64,000 bases of DNA from Glaciecola flavus (GCF_042646125.1 NZ_JBHRSW010000004.1:422011-486010); one strand, 5' to 3'. Numbered from the stretch's first letter, positions 49,594-59,816 are shown. The notes: a model not told the origin generated them from the letters alone. Made by a program: numbers and translations.

Positions 49594-51639
49594 TTAAGCA
49601 TAGTAGTCAATACCGCCTAGCGCACTTCCAGATACGCGTTGCTCCAGCACTTGTGTTTCTGCCATGGAATCGTCAACTGACGAAGCACTGACAGTTTGAG
49701 TGCCAGAACCCTGACTACCCTTAGCTCCTTGTTCTTGGCCACCGGACTGCCCTTTAGCATCTTGTTGCACTGATGACTGTCCCAATTCAATGCCTTGTTC
49801 CTGCAACATGTCGCGCAAACGCGGCGTTGCTTGGTCTAAGGCTTCTTTTGCTTGAACCGACTGCACAGTAAAACTCACAGCCGCGGCATCACCGTTCATA
49901 TTTATCTTAATCTGCATGGCACCAAGCTCTGGTGGATCTAAACGGATCTCTGCAGCGGTGTTTCTGCCATTCAACATCCAGCGAACCTTTTCGACTAGCT
50001 GTTGTTGACCATCCGGTTTAAAAATATTGACGGCTTTGTCCAAAGCAGAAGCCTGAGAAGCTTGCCCATTTAACTTCGCACTTTCTCCTAAGCCTTGTGC
50101 AAAAGTCTGACCAACTTTTTCAAGTGCAATGGATTCACTTGGGCTCAATAAGCCTTGTGCTTGTAAATTATTCACTTGTACACCACTTGCCAAATTCAAC
50201 ATGGAGGCAAATTGGTTGATGTTAGTATCAAGTTTCGTTTGGGTAGCAGGAGGCAGTTCGCCAGCATTTTTTTGCATTGCGTCAAAGACTAGTGACTTTA
50301 GGTCTATGCCCGGTTCTCTTCCTTGTTTTAACTGCTCTTTGTATTCTTTTATGCCACTCTGCAAAGCTGCTATAAACTCACTGCCTTTAACCTCTTGTTT
50401 TACATCGATTACGGATTTCTCTATGCGAGCGAGCAAATTATCGAGTGCTTTTGCAAGGCGCGCCTCATCAAGTTCAGCTAGCTTCTGTATAGACTGAGTA
50501 GAATCTTGCTTGTTGTGATCAATGACAATTTTTACCGACTGAGTTTGTTCTTGAGTTTTAATCAGTTCTGGTTTTACTTGAGGTTCTTCTATCAAGGCAT
50601 CAGCTGCTTTTTCACTCATCATTTGTGTTTCACTGACGAGCGTCTGTGCCCCCAATTCCACTGTAGTCTTTGCGTTTGCTTCTACAGTCGAATCTGCAAC
50701 GAGGTCTTTATTCCCTGCTGTTCCCGCCGCGTTTTCAGCATTGCTAAGCGCCTCTTTAGCGGAAGCTGGAAGCGGCGAAATTAAATCCGACACCAGTCGC
50801 TGGTCTAATGAGGCATCTTCATCACTCGGGATATCGCTTGTGTCTGTGTATTGCGAGACTAAGTTGTTAATTGCCTCATTAAGCTGAGCTTGTGTTTCAG
50901 GGCTAGCCTCTGTCGCCGCAGATTGCTTTATCTGGGCTTGGATCAAGGCACTCAATTCTTCTTGACTAATATGGACAATCGCGAAGTCAGCGACGTCTTC
51001 GTCAATGTTGGACAAGCTTATGTCAATGATGGGTGCCGCATCTGGCGTTTTATCAATGGCTTGGCTATGTGTTTCAGGTGATGTATCGCTATCTACTTCT
51101 TGTGTCAGCTCAATCGGCTGATTTACTGCGCTATCGTGACTAACTTCGCCTGATTCATTGAGAGTTTTGACCAATGATACATAGTTAACAAAGTCAAAAC
51201 TGTCTTCTGTTTCAAATTCTGCACTCACTTCATGATCAACAACATTAGTCTCGCTCTGTGCCTCTTCACTTATTGCCGCTGGCTTATTGTCGATGGTCGT
51301 ATCTTTGTTTTCGTCAGTTTTGTGCGCAAGCGAGTCATTGACCGCTTCCTGGCTAGATTCGGTGGTAGAGGCCTCTGATGTAGCATCCTTCTCTAATTTA
51401 GTCGTTAGTGAGTTTTGAGCGTTGACTTGTTCACCTTCATTGGTGTTTGTATGAGCCACGTCTTGCGTGCCTTGGATTTTATCTGCACGCATTTTTGCGC
51501 TTTCATAAGCTGATAGCGTGTCTTTCGCACGCTGTAACACCAAGGTGAAATCGGTTTCTCCAGCCGGCTCAACTTTTACGTCTAGCGGCAAGCTCGGAGT
51601 GGCAATATCTGATGGCTGAGTGGCAATTTGTTGCATCAT
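49594..51639 (-). CDS. fliK: Flagellar hook-length control protein FliK
   Basis: 681 residues, longer than E. coli FliK (375). A long acidic, low-complexity N-terminal and middle part, and a C-terminal FliK domain (about 540-640) with RLDPPELGAMQIKINMNGD. A Gly/Gln/Ser-rich tail follows. Measures the hook and switches FlhB. Has its own sigma-54 type promoter and heads the fliK-L-M-N-O-P-Q-R-flhB run. Confidence 0.92.
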   Translation of the reverse strand: MMQQIATQPSDIATPSLPLDVKVEPAGETDFTLVLQRAKDTLSAYESAKMRADKIQGTQDVAHTNTNEGEQVNAQNSLTTKLEKDATSEASTTESSQEAVNDSLAHKTDENKDTTIDNKPAAISEEAQSETNVVDHEVSAEFETEDSFDFVNYVSLVKTLNESGEVSHDSAVNQPIELTQEVDSDTSPETHSQAIDKTPDAAPIIDISLSNIDEDVADFAIVHISQEELSALIQAQIKQSAATEASPETQAQLNEAINNLVSQYTDTSDIPSDEDASLDQRLVSDLISPLPASAKEALSNAENAAGTAGNKDLVADSTVEANAKTTVELGAQTLVSETQMMSEKAADALIEEPQVKPELIKTQEQTQSVKIVIDHNKQDSTQSIQKLAELDEARLAKALDNLLARIEKSVIDVKQEVKGSEFIAALQSGIKEYKEQLKQGREPGIDLKSLVFDAMQKNAGELPPATQTKLDTNINQFASMLNLASGVQVNNLQAQGLLSPSESIALEKVGQTFAQGLGESAKLNGQASQASALDKAVNIFKPDGQQQLVEKVRWMLNGRNTAAEIRLDPPELGAMQIKINMNGDAAAVSFTVQSVQAKEALDQATPRLRDMLQEQGIELGQSSVQQDAKGQSGGQEQGAKGSQGSGTQTVSASSVDDSMAETQVLEQRVSGSALGGIDYYA

Positions 51640-51728
51640 ACTTAGGGTGTCCTGTAATAATCAATCAGCGATAACACAATGAATTAACTAATATTTATTT
51701 AAATAACTATGTTCTTCACTAAGTATTT

Positions 51729-51744
51729 TGCAAGCAGCGTACCA
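51729..51744 (-). promoter_or_regulatory. Sigma-54 promoter for fliK
   Basis: Minus strand TGGTACG-N4-CTTGCA: GG and GC at the invariant 10-base spacing, -12 TTGCA perfect. About 90 bases upstream of the fliK ATG. Confidence 0.72.
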
Positions 51745-51856
51745 GTATCTTATTTAATGCTTTGGTATATAAGAATACACACTCTATTCTCTTATTCTCA
51801 TTAGACTGCTTTATCAAAATGATCATTTCGCGCATCTCAGATGCATATTCCTGTGT

Positions 51857-52552
51857 ATGAAACGAAAAATGTATAACAAGCACGCATTGACATTATGGCT
51901 ATTGGCAACAAGCGCTTTATTTGGGCTAGGTACTAATGCTAACGCTAATTTAATCGTGAATGGCGATTTTGAAAGTTCTGATGTCAGTCCCAACACGTGG
52001 CAGTGGTTTACTTCCAATGAAGTTGATGGCTGGCAAGGCAGTAACCTCGAAATATGGAATACATTTAGAGGTATCAATGCATACAGTGGCAGTCAGTTTG
52101 CGGAGCTAAATGCACATGGCCAGCGCGGCCAAAGCTTTACTATTTTTCAATCTGTCCAAACTCAAATCGATAGCCTCTACCAAATATCATTTTCTTATCG
52201 CGCAAGAAGAAACGAAAACGAAGCCTTTGAATTTTCACTAAACAATGGTAATTCGTCTTTCTATTCAGCACTGATAGACGATCATACACCACAAGATTGG
52301 CAGTCATTTCAATACAGTTTTGTTGCCACGAGTAGTATTACCGAAGTAGCATTTTCTTCTGTTTTCCCTAAGCGAGGCACCAGAGGCAACTTTCTTGATG
52401 ATGTCGTTTTGCTGCAACTTGCACAAGCACAAAGCACGCAAGTTTCAGGCCCAGCAAGTACTGGTCTTATCTTACTTGGCTTTTCGCTTATCGCCTTGTT
52501 TTCCTATCGAAGAAAGCAGCAGCACTATTCTGCCCGTAACGCGGTAAGCTAA
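51857..52552 (+). CDS. PEP-CTERM-like sorted exported protein
   Basis: 231 residues. Signal peptide ending near NANA; the mature part starts LIVNGDFESSDVSPNTWQWF, a carbohydrate-binding/jelly-roll-like layout (SFSYRARRNENEAFEF ... GNFLDDVVLLQL). The C-terminus has a sorting signal: VSGP, hydrophobic helix ASTGLILLGFSLIALFS, then YRRKQQ. The Pro is preceded by Gly instead of the usual PEP, a variation seen in Alteromonadales. It is inserted on the opposite strand between fliK and fliJ. Exosortase is not in the window. Confidence 0.75.
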   Translation: MKRKMYNKHALTLWLLATSALFGLGTNANANLIVNGDFESSDVSPNTWQWFTSNEVDGWQGSNLEIWNTFRGINAYSGSQFAELNAHGQRGQSFTIFQSVQTQIDSLYQISFSYRARRNENEAFEFSLNNGNSSFYSALIDDHTPQDWQSFQYSFVATSSITEVAFSSVFPKRGTRGNFLDDVVLLQLAQAQSTQVSGPASTGLILLGFSLIALFSYRRKQQHYSARNAVS

Positions 52553-52560
52553 TGCTAGCT

Positions 52561-53010
52561 TCAAATATGTGAAGATCGACGTATGAACTGCTGAGATGAG
52601 ATTTCATCAAACATTTTTTGTTCTAGTCTTGATTGATTAATACGTTGTTTTTCTTCGTTTTTGTCAATCAACTTAAGTATGGCTTGTGCTTTTGCTTCTT
52701 GGGCTAACCACTGTTTTTTACGCTGTTCACATACCAGTACGGATTGGTTAATGATCTCGGTTTGTTGCTGACAAGCTTTGTCTAATTTCCCAACAAAATT
52801 TTGGTGTTGAATCAGCGTTTTGGTATTCACACCGACTGTCACTTTTTGTTTTATCTGCTTTAAATAATCTAAGCGATATTGCTCCAAACCTGCTAGCTTT
52901 TGTTGGTTTTCAAATAAATACTGCTTAGCTTGTTGATACTGACGCGATAGTGATTGCGACTTTTTTTCTTCTAACGATGCGACAAGCCGGAGTTGCGCTA
53001 AACTAGCCAT
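52561..53010 (-). CDS. fliJ: Flagellar FliJ protein
   Basis: 149 residues, coiled coil throughout (LRLVASLEEKKSQSLSRQYQQ ... QRINQSRLEQKMFDEIS), with the MASLAQLRLV start typical of FliJ. It activates the FliI ATPase and export gate. Eight-base overlap with fliI. Its stop lies eight bases from the stop of the PEP-CTERM-like gene. Confidence 0.85.
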   Translation of the reverse strand: MASLAQLRLVASLEEKKSQSLSRQYQQAKQYLFENQQKLAGLEQYRLDYLKQIKQKVTVGVNTKTLIQHQNFVGKLDKACQQQTEIINQSVLVCEQRKKQWLAQEAKAQAILKLIDKNEEKQRINQSRLEQKMFDEISSQQFIRRSSHI

Positions 53011-54340
53011 TGCTCTTTAATCCGCTAGCGAGCGTAGTCATAGTTTCAGTAGACTGAGTAAAATCAACAACTTGCAATGTCTGTTGTTGTAAAAAAGCAT
53101 TGATTGCCGGCGCGGCTGCAATTGACAAATCAATGACAGGGTCACTGCCTTTTGCATAGGCGCCCAAGTTAATGAGATCCTTGTTTTTTTGGTAGGCCGA
53201 ATATATCCGTTTTATATCTCTGGCGGCTAACTGGTGTGGCTGCGATACCACCTGCGGCATTACCCGAGAAATGGAAGACTCTATATCGATAGCAGGGTAA
53301 TGCCCCGACTCCGCCAACTGACGCGACAAAACAATATGCCCATCGAGAATGGCTCGAGCTGCATCTGCTATCGGATCCTGTAAGTCATCACCTTCCGTTA
53401 ACACTGTATAGAATGCCGTGATCGAGCCTTGATATTCATTGCCATTTCCCGCACGTTCGACTAGAGCGGGTAACTTAGCGAATACCGAAGGCGGATAACC
53501 TTTGGTTGCGGGCGGTTCGCCGACTGCCAATGCAATTTCTCTTTGTGCCATGGCATAACGCGTCAGTGAGTCAATAAGTAACAGTACATTTTTACCTTGA
53601 TCGCGAAAGTACTCTGCTACTGCAACGGCTGTCTCACTGCCTTTTAAACGCATAAGGGGAGAGGTATCCGCAGGCGCTGCCACCACTACGGCTTTTTTGC
53701 GCTCATCTTCACTGAGAATATCTTCAATAAATTCCTTTACTTCTCGCCCCCGCTCGCCAATAAGCCCCACCACAACAACATCGGCAGTGGTGCCGCGCGT
53801 CATCATGCCCATTAGTACACTTTTGCCCACGCCGCTGCCAGCAAACAGCCCCATTCGTTGACCTTTACCCACGGTAATCACGCTATTGATCGCTCGTACA
53901 CCTACATCCAGCGGTTCACGCACAGGCTTGCGGTGCAGCGGATTTATTGGCGGCGCAGTACTTGTCACAGTGCCTGTCGTTTGGATAGGGCCTTTGTCAT
54001 CCAAAGGCTTGCCGTTGGCATCAATGACTCTGCCCAGTAGTGCCTCACCGACAGGAATACCCGCATCCTGCGTCAAAGGCTCCACCATTGAGCCTGGCAC
54101 AATGCCCTGTATCGAATCGACCGGCATTAAATGGGTAATGTTGTCGCTAAAGCCAACGACTTCGGCTTCTACTTTTCCGTTTAGCGTCTTGACTAAGCAA
54201 CGTCCGCCAATGGGTATATGACAGCCAACCGCTTCTAAGGTTAGCCCGACGCCGCGTACTAGCCGCCCCGATGTCACCGGCGTGGTTTGGACTATGTTTT
54301 CACGCAGCGTGCGAAAGGAATCAATTAGCTCTTGGGTCAT
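53003..54340 (-). CDS. fliI: Flagellar export ATPase FliI
   Basis: 445 residues from MTQELIDSFRTLRENIV. Walker A GLFAGSGVGKSVLMG, Walker B and the conserved LLIDSLTRYAMAQREIALAVGE. Start at 54340 chosen because upstream residues are not conserved; it overlaps fliH by 20 bases. Confidence 0.95.
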   Translation of the reverse strand: MTQELIDSFRTLRENIVQTTPVTSGRLVRGVGLTLEAVGCHIPIGGRCLVKTLNGKVEAEVVGFSDNITHLMPVDSIQGIVPGSMVEPLTQDAGIPVGEALLGRVIDANGKPLDDKGPIQTTGTVTSTAPPINPLHRKPVREPLDVGVRAINSVITVGKGQRMGLFAGSGVGKSVLMGMMTRGTTADVVVVGLIGERGREVKEFIEDILSEDERKKAVVVAAPADTSPLMRLKGSETAVAVAEYFRDQGKNVLLLIDSLTRYAMAQREIALAVGEPPATKGYPPSVFAKLPALVERAGNGNEYQGSITAFYTVLTEGDDLQDPIADAARAILDGHIVLSRQLAESGHYPAIDIESSISRVMPQVVSQPHQLAARDIKRIYSAYQKNKDLINLGAYAKGSDPVIDLSIAAAPAINAFLQQQTLQVVDFTQSTETMTTLASGLKSNG

Positions 54341-55136
54341 TGCCAATACCTTTGGCCTGCAGCACCTGAGCAAATACCTGCTGCGTTCGCCTTTCAATAG
54401 ACATATCAACAGCGTTGTTTTGCGTCACAATTTTTGCACCACCTCGTGCAATATTGTCGTCACTAATAAGTTGTGCCGCTTGCATGATGTTATCAATGTC
54501 ACTTTGCTCACCTTTGTATGAGGTTACATACTCAGAAATGATGGATTTGTCTTCGTCATTGATAAATATTTGATAGCTCTTTTCATTCAAAGGCAATGCA
54601 CCTATCCCTTGTTTGACAGCATCAATCAGTATATTCGAATTAGTCGCGACTTCTTGCTGAACAATGGCTTTCGCCAAAGATATCGCCAACAGTGCGAGTT
54701 CTTTTTCGAGTTCATCATTCACTTTTTTGAACGGCGCATTGAGTGACGAGATAATGCCATTGAGGTGTGTCAGTGTTTGTTCGAGTTCAGTTTTAGCCTG
54801 CTCTAGTCCTGCTTGATAGCCCTCATCTTGTCCACTGGCTAAACCTTCTTTTTTGCCTGCTTCCAATCCTTCTTCTTGGCCTTTTGCAAAACCTTCTGCA
54901 TGGCCTGTTTCTAAACCTTCCTGATAAGCAGCTTGCCTAATTTCTTCTATTTGCTCAGCCGTAAGTGGTTTTGCTTCCTCTTCTTGTCCTTCAGGTGGCT
55001 CAAACTGCCAGCGATGCATAGGTCGGTCAAATACATCGGTTCGTTTGTCTTGTTTGGCCAATGCATCATCCACAGAAGGTAAATCCCATAGTTTGGCACC
55101 AGAGAAATCAAGCTCGTCATCTACATCTTCGCTCAT
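54321..55136 (-). CDS. fliH: Flagellar assembly protein FliH
   Basis: 271 residues: an acidic N-terminus, GxxxG-rich helix (GHAEGFAKGQEEGLEAGKKE, a FliH hallmark) and a C-terminal domain binding FliI. Negative regulator of the export ATPase. Located between fliG and fliI. Confidence 0.93.
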   Translation of the reverse strand: MSEDVDDELDFSGAKLWDLPSVDDALAKQDKRTDVFDRPMHRWQFEPPEGQEEEAKPLTAEQIEEIRQAAYQEGLETGHAEGFAKGQEEGLEAGKKEGLASGQDEGYQAGLEQAKTELEQTLTHLNGIISSLNAPFKKVNDELEKELALLAISLAKAIVQQEVATNSNILIDAVKQGIGALPLNEKSYQIFINDEDKSIISEYVTSYKGEQSDIDNIMQAAQLISDDNIARGGAKIVTQNNAVDMSIERRTQQVFAQVLQAKGIGNDPRAN

Positions 55137-55148
55137 AGTTTGATTGCT

Positions 55149-56192
55149 CTATACAAACTCTTCACCGCCACCACCACCAAGCATAATTTCACCTGAGTCA
55201 GCCAGTTTACGCGCCACAGATAAAATTTCTTTTTGCGCCGTTTCAACTTCACTGAGTCTAACGGGTCCCATCGCTTCAATATCATCTAAGAGCATATCGG
55301 CTGCACGTTTAGACATGTTGTTAGTGATTTTATCTTTAAGTTCTTCATCTGCGCCTTTGATCGCTTTCATCAAGCTTTCTTGTTGAACTTCACGCAAGAT
55401 CGCTTGGATACCTCGATCATCGACATCAATGAGATTGTCAAACACAAACATTAAGTCCTGAATCTGTTGACTCATTTCTTCGTCTTGTTCGCGTATTGCA
55501 TCCATTAACTGATTCTCAATACCCGTATCCAAGTAGTTCATAATATTGGCTGCTGCTTTTAAGCCACCCATCTTGGCAGCTTGCGCCCCTGCTTGTCCGG
55601 CGAATTGTTTTTCCATAATTTCGTTGAGCTCTTGTAGTGCTGCGGGTTGAACTTCTTCCAAGTTCGCCACGCGCATGAGTAAATCGAGTCTGACTTTTTC
55701 AGGAAACTGAGCCAGTATTTCTGCAGATTGTTCTGGCTCTAAGTAAGACATAACAATCGTTTGGATCTGTGGGTGTTCGTTGCGAATGATATTGGCAACT
55801 TGCTTAGAATCCATCCATTTTAGAGACTCCAAGCCTTTTGCTCCGCTACCTGCCATGATTTGGTCAAGTAAGTGTGCAGCTTTGTCTTCACCCAACGCAG
55901 CAATAAGCGCACGACGAACAAAGTCCTCACTCTTAAAGCCGATCGTCGAATAGTTCTGAATTTCTTCAATAAAGTGTTTGTGTACCGCACTGATTTTTTG
56001 TTGGGTCATGTCATCCATGCCGGCCATGGCCGCCCCCAATACCTGTACCTGTTTAGGCTCCATGTATTTAAGGATTTGTGCAGCATCGTCTTCAGACAAA
56101 CTCAACAATAATATGGCTGCCTTTTCAAGCCCTTCGAGCTTAGACACGTCATAGTCTTGTTCTGCTATTTCCTGACCCTCTTCTACAGCCAC
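55149..56192 (-). CDS. fliG: Flagellar motor switch protein FliG
   Basis: 347 residues. N-terminal FliF-binding domain, ARM middle domain, and a C-terminal torque domain with MFVFDNLIDVDDRGIQAILREV and the charged helix KAIKGADEELKDKITNNMSKRA. Ends in a short GGGGGEEFV tail. Confidence 0.96.
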   Translation of the reverse strand: MAVEEGQEIAEQDYDVSKLEGLEKAAILLLSLSEDDAAQILKYMEPKQVQVLGAAMAGMDDMTQQKISAVHKHFIEEIQNYSTIGFKSEDFVRRALIAALGEDKAAHLLDQIMAGSGAKGLESLKWMDSKQVANIIRNEHPQIQTIVMSYLEPEQSAEILAQFPEKVRLDLLMRVANLEEVQPAALQELNEIMEKQFAGQAGAQAAKMGGLKAAANIMNYLDTGIENQLMDAIREQDEEMSQQIQDLMFVFDNLIDVDDRGIQAILREVQQESLMKAIKGADEELKDKITNNMSKRAADMLLDDIEAMGPVRLSEVETAQKEILSVARKLADSGEIMLGGGGGEEFV

Positions 56193-56215
56193 GATATCAC
56201 CTATTCAATTTGTAG

Positions 56216-57913
56216 TTATTCGTCTTCTAACAACCAGCCACGCACCACTTGCGCAGACAGTTCAGGTTCGTTCGATACGAGTGCTCTCACGGCTTTGAGC
56301 ACGTCTTCATCTTTGTGCAGGTTCGGCAACATTAACGAGCCGTCTGGTGCAAAGCCCACTTTACTCTCGTCAAAGTCGTCGGTAAGCAGGTCAATCGTCT
56401 CGTCACCCAAATCCAATTCCATATCTTCTGATTCTTCTGCAACAGCGACATCTGCTTCTGGGAAGAGTAACTTCTTCAGCATGGGACGCACCACCGCTAA
56501 AATCAGGACGATAATGACGATCGCACCTACGACTAGTTTGAGTACCGGCATAAAGAATGGCTTCTCCCAGAAAGGGGTATTTTTTAACTCACCCACATCC
56601 ATGCGATTGAACGGAATACTTACCACCTCAAGTGAGTCACCGCGTGTTACATCAAAGCCGATACCCCCTTGTAATAAGCGGCGAATGTTCATCAGCTCTT
56701 GCTGTGGCATTGGATTGGAGGTCGTTTCGCCCTCTGCTGATGTTGTCGTCACATGATCAACCGCGACCGACACACTCAATCGACGAATCACACCTGATTG
56801 CTGTTTGGTATGGCTTATTGTGGTATCTAACTCAAAGTTGCGGGTTTGTTCTTTGCTACTATTGCCTGGGATGGGTCTTTCACTGCCGTCACCCACTGCG
56901 TTTTCTGGAATATCAGAATCCAATGGGGGTTGATTGGTGAGTGCACCTGGAATACCGGCAATAACATTGCCAACACTGTTTGTTTCAGAGATCATCTCAC
57001 TGCGTACAGCGGGTAAATCAGGGTTATATCGACGCTGGGTTTGTTCTACCGCAGTAAAATCCATACTGACATCAACCTGAGCGGTATAGTTGCCAAGGCC
57101 GAGAACGGGGATCAAAATTGAGTCAATTTTTTGAAGATATTGATCTTCTCGCTTCTTTTCTAATTCATATTCTTTGCGTGCTCTTGCGCTCATCGAATCT
57201 TGAGAGCCAGAGTTGAGCAAACGCCCGTTGTTATCTGTTACTGTTACATTTGAGGGTTCCATACCTTGCACGGCAGAAGCCACAATATCGACAATCGCGT
57301 CGACCTCTTCGCCACCCAAGACCGTGCCGCGATTGGCAGTAACCACCACCGTTGCAGTAGCATTTTTCTTACGTCTAGAAAACACATTTTCTTTTGGCAA
57401 GGCTAACAGCACACGTGCTTTCCCCACCGCGTTGATATCTTCGATGGTACGCGCAATTTGTTGTTCACGGGCGTGTTTAAGGCGTTCCAATTCCAGGCGC
57501 TGGCTGACGCCAAACCCCATATCCTGCATAATGATATCTGCACCGGAATCGTCTTTTTGCTGGATACCGGCTCTCACCATGCCCAATTGAATGTCTTTAA
57601 ATTCTTTGTCGACAACGTAAATGGTATTGCCTTCAATTTTGTATTGGATCTGGTTTTGGTCGAGGTAGTCCAAGGTTTCGATCATCTCTTGTGGCTGCAT
57701 TTGCGCTAAAGGACGATAATTCGGCTCTTTTGACCATAAGAAAATAAAAAATGCAATCGCGACACAAATAACCAAGGTAATAATCATGGTTATTTGACGA
57801 ATAGTTTCGGTGTTACTCAGTGTTTCAATAAGTACATTTTTAGGCGATTGCTCGGCTTCTGTACCCATCAAATCATCCGACAATGCGATCTCTGTACTGG
57901 TTGACTCTGCCAC
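56216..57913 (-). CDS. fliF: Flagellar MS-ring protein FliF
   Basis: 565 residues. Two transmembrane segments (about 40-60 and 450-475), with the periplasmic ring-building motifs between (LKHAREQQIARTIEDINAVGKARVLLALP). The FliG-binding tail is at the C-terminus. It is 15 bases after fliE. Confidence 0.96.
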   Translation of the reverse strand: MAESTSTEIALSDDLMGTEAEQSPKNVLIETLSNTETIRQITMIITLVICVAIAFFIFLWSKEPNYRPLAQMQPQEMIETLDYLDQNQIQYKIEGNTIYVVDKEFKDIQLGMVRAGIQQKDDSGADIIMQDMGFGVSQRLELERLKHAREQQIARTIEDINAVGKARVLLALPKENVFSRRKKNATATVVVTANRGTVLGGEEVDAIVDIVASAVQGMEPSNVTVTDNNGRLLNSGSQDSMSARARKEYELEKKREDQYLQKIDSILIPVLGLGNYTAQVDVSMDFTAVEQTQRRYNPDLPAVRSEMISETNSVGNVIAGIPGALTNQPPLDSDIPENAVGDGSERPIPGNSSKEQTRNFELDTTISHTKQQSGVIRRLSVSVAVDHVTTTSAEGETTSNPMPQQELMNIRRLLQGGIGFDVTRGDSLEVVSIPFNRMDVGELKNTPFWEKPFFMPVLKLVVGAIVIIVLILAVVRPMLKKLLFPEADVAVAEESEDMELDLGDETIDLLTDDFDESKVGFAPDGSLMLPNLHKDEDVLKAVRALVSNEPELSAQVVRGWLLEDE

Positions 57914-57928
57914 AGCGATACGTCCTTA

Positions 57929-58255
57929 TTAAACCGGCATGTTCATAATAGTTTTGTAAGCCTCAAGGACTTTATTTCGCACTTGCACAGTTGCTTCAAA
58001 GGCAATGCCTGACTTCTCTTTCGCAACCATCACATCGACCAAACTCAGATCGGGGTCGCCCATATCGAAGCGTTGTTGCAATTGCCGAGATTCTTGTTGC
58101 ATACCATTCACATTTTCAATGGCTTGACTGAGCATGTCGCTGAACTGTGCGCTTGAAGTGTTAATTTCTAGACGTTGAACAGGTGCGGGATTCGCGGTGG
58201 CTAGCGCCGCCATGGCCTGCATTTCTTGATACAGAGAATTGGCTTTAATGTCCAT
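57929..58255 (-). CDS. fliE: Flagellar hook-basal body protein FliE
   Basis: 108 residues starting MDIKANSLYQEMQ; C-terminal DVMVAKEKSGIAFEATVQVRNKVLEAYKTIMNMPV is the FliE signature. The ATG at 58255 has GGAG six bases upstream. Adaptor between MS-ring and rod. First gene of the fliE-F-G-H-I-J run. Confidence 0.95.
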   Translation of the reverse strand: MDIKANSLYQEMQAMAALATANPAPVQRLEINTSSAQFSDMLSQAIENVNGMQQESRQLQQRFDMGDPDLSLVDVMVAKEKSGIAFEATVQVRNKVLEAYKTIMNMPV

Positions 58256-58309
58256 CGTAAACTCCAAGTGTCATTTTTTTGATTTTGTCACTACATTACT
58301 AAGGAGTTT

Positions 58310-58325
58310 TGCAAAGAGGATGCCA
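58310..58325 (-). promoter_or_regulatory. Sigma-54 promoter for fliE
   Basis: Minus strand TGGCAT-N5-TTGCA, perfect -24/-12 spacing (GG-N10-GC). About 55 bases upstream of fliE. Confidence 0.8.
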
Positions 58326-58342
58326 CTATGGAAAAAAGAGGC

Positions 58343-58370
58343 AAAAAAATTCCGCCCTAGGAGGGCGGAA
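58343..58370 (-). terminator. Intrinsic terminator after flrC
   Basis: Stem TTCCGCCC/GGGCGGAA with a five-base loop followed by seven T on the minus strand, 66 bases beyond the flrC stop and just before the fliE promoter. Confidence 0.85.
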
Positions 58371-58436
58371 ATAAATGTCGACATCCGTTGTCATTTGCTT
58401 ACACATAACATTGGGAAAGGTGTATCTAAATACTTA

Positions 58437-59816
58437 CTAACAGGGAAGTTCTATTCCCGACTCGCGCATTTTTGCGAGTTTGTAACGGAGCGTTCTTGGA
58501 CTAATCCCCAACTTTTCCGCGACATCTTTTCGTTTGCCATGACATTGCTGCAAGGCATCCAATATAATTTGGTGCTCTTGGAAGCGCAGTTCTGAACCCA
58601 GTAATTTGTTATCGACCTCAGTTTCAAAACTATGAGTATTTTGCCCTTGTTGTATATTGAGACCGGTAGACTGTGCTCTATCGTTCGCCTGTAAAACTTC
58701 TATCAACAAGTCAGCAGTGTCAATCTTTCCGTTTTCCGCCAAAATTAAGGCGCGCTGAACCACATTCTCTAACTCTCTGACATTACCCGACCATGTGTGG
58801 TTCATTAATTTGTGCATGGCTCCCGCCGTTAGCTCAGGAATAGCCATATTATTATGCTGAGCATGACGAGCAATTAAGTGATTGGCCAATGGAATAATAT
58901 CACCTGGGCGCTGACTGAGCGGTAACCATGTAATAGGAAATACATTTAAGCGATAGTATAGGTCTTCTCTAAACTTGCCTTGGGCTACAGCTTCTTTGAG
59001 ATCACGGTTACTAGTGGCAATCACGCGAACGTTTAGGTTAATTGTTTTTCTTCCACCTAAACGCTCCACCTCTCGCTCTTGCAGTACACGCAATAACTTA
59101 GCTTGCAGCGACAAGTCCATCTCGGTAATTTCATCGAGTAAAATAGTGCCGTCTTGCGCTTGCTCAAACTTACCTGGGCAAGCTTGTATTGCCCCTGTAA
59201 ATGCACCTTTTTCATAACCAAATAACGTGGCCTCTAGCATGTTTTCAGGAATAGCCGCACAATTGATGGCAACAAAAGGTCGCTCGCTGCGTTGAGAATG
59301 ATCATGTACATAGCGTGACAACACTTCTTTACCGCTACCGGATGGCCCTAATACCATCACCGTAGCATCTGACTTTGCGACTTTTCGCGCCAGTGCCAAT
59401 AAATTTTTACTTGATTCGTCACCTACAATCGGATCTCTCGATTCAACCCGTTGTGCTGGTGCATAACGCCCAACTAAATTGAGTAAGACTTGCGGAGCAA
59501 ATGGCTTTGATAAATAATCGGTAGCGCCATCTCTCATCGCTTGAATCGCGTCATTAATGTTCGCATATGCCGTCATCAAAATAACCGGCACTTTCGGAAA
59601 CTTGCTTTTAATATTTTTTAACAGGGATAAGCCATCCATGCCTTGCATTTGAATATCACTGACGACTAAATCAAAATTTGCTTCTGATAACTTAACAATG
59701 GCAGTTTCAGCAGATTCAACTGGTGTGACTTGGTAGCCACCAAGAAGTAAGGTGTCAACCAATGCCTCTCTTAAACCATGGTCGTCTTCAACAATCAATA
59801 TCTTGGTTTTAGTCAT
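58437..59816 (-). CDS. flrC: Sigma-54 activator FlrC/FleR, flagellar response regulator
   Basis: 459 residues. Receiver domain with Asp in LVVSDIQMQGMDG; AAA+ domain with GPSGSGKE Walker A and intact GAFTGA sigma-54 contact loop; C-terminal Fis-type HTH (KRKDVAEKLGISPRTLRYKLAKM). Overlaps flrB by four bases. Activates class III genes such as fliE and fliK (family knowledge). Confidence 0.95.
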   Translation of the reverse strand: MTKTKILIVEDDHGLREALVDTLLLGGYQVTPVESAETAIVKLSEANFDLVVSDIQMQGMDGLSLLKNIKSKFPKVPVILMTAYANINDAIQAMRDGATDYLSKPFAPQVLLNLVGRYAPAQRVESRDPIVGDESSKNLLALARKVAKSDATVMVLGPSGSGKEVLSRYVHDHSQRSERPFVAINCAAIPENMLEATLFGYEKGAFTGAIQACPGKFEQAQDGTILLDEITEMDLSLQAKLLRVLQEREVERLGGRKTINLNVRVIATSNRDLKEAVAQGKFREDLYYRLNVFPITWLPLSQRPGDIIPLANHLIARHAQHNNMAIPELTAGAMHKLMNHTWSGNVRELENVVQRALILAENGKIDTADLLIEVLQANDRAQSTGLNIQQGQNTHSFETEVDNKLLGSELRFQEHQIILDALQQCHGKRKDVAEKLGISPRTLRYKLAKMRESGIELPC

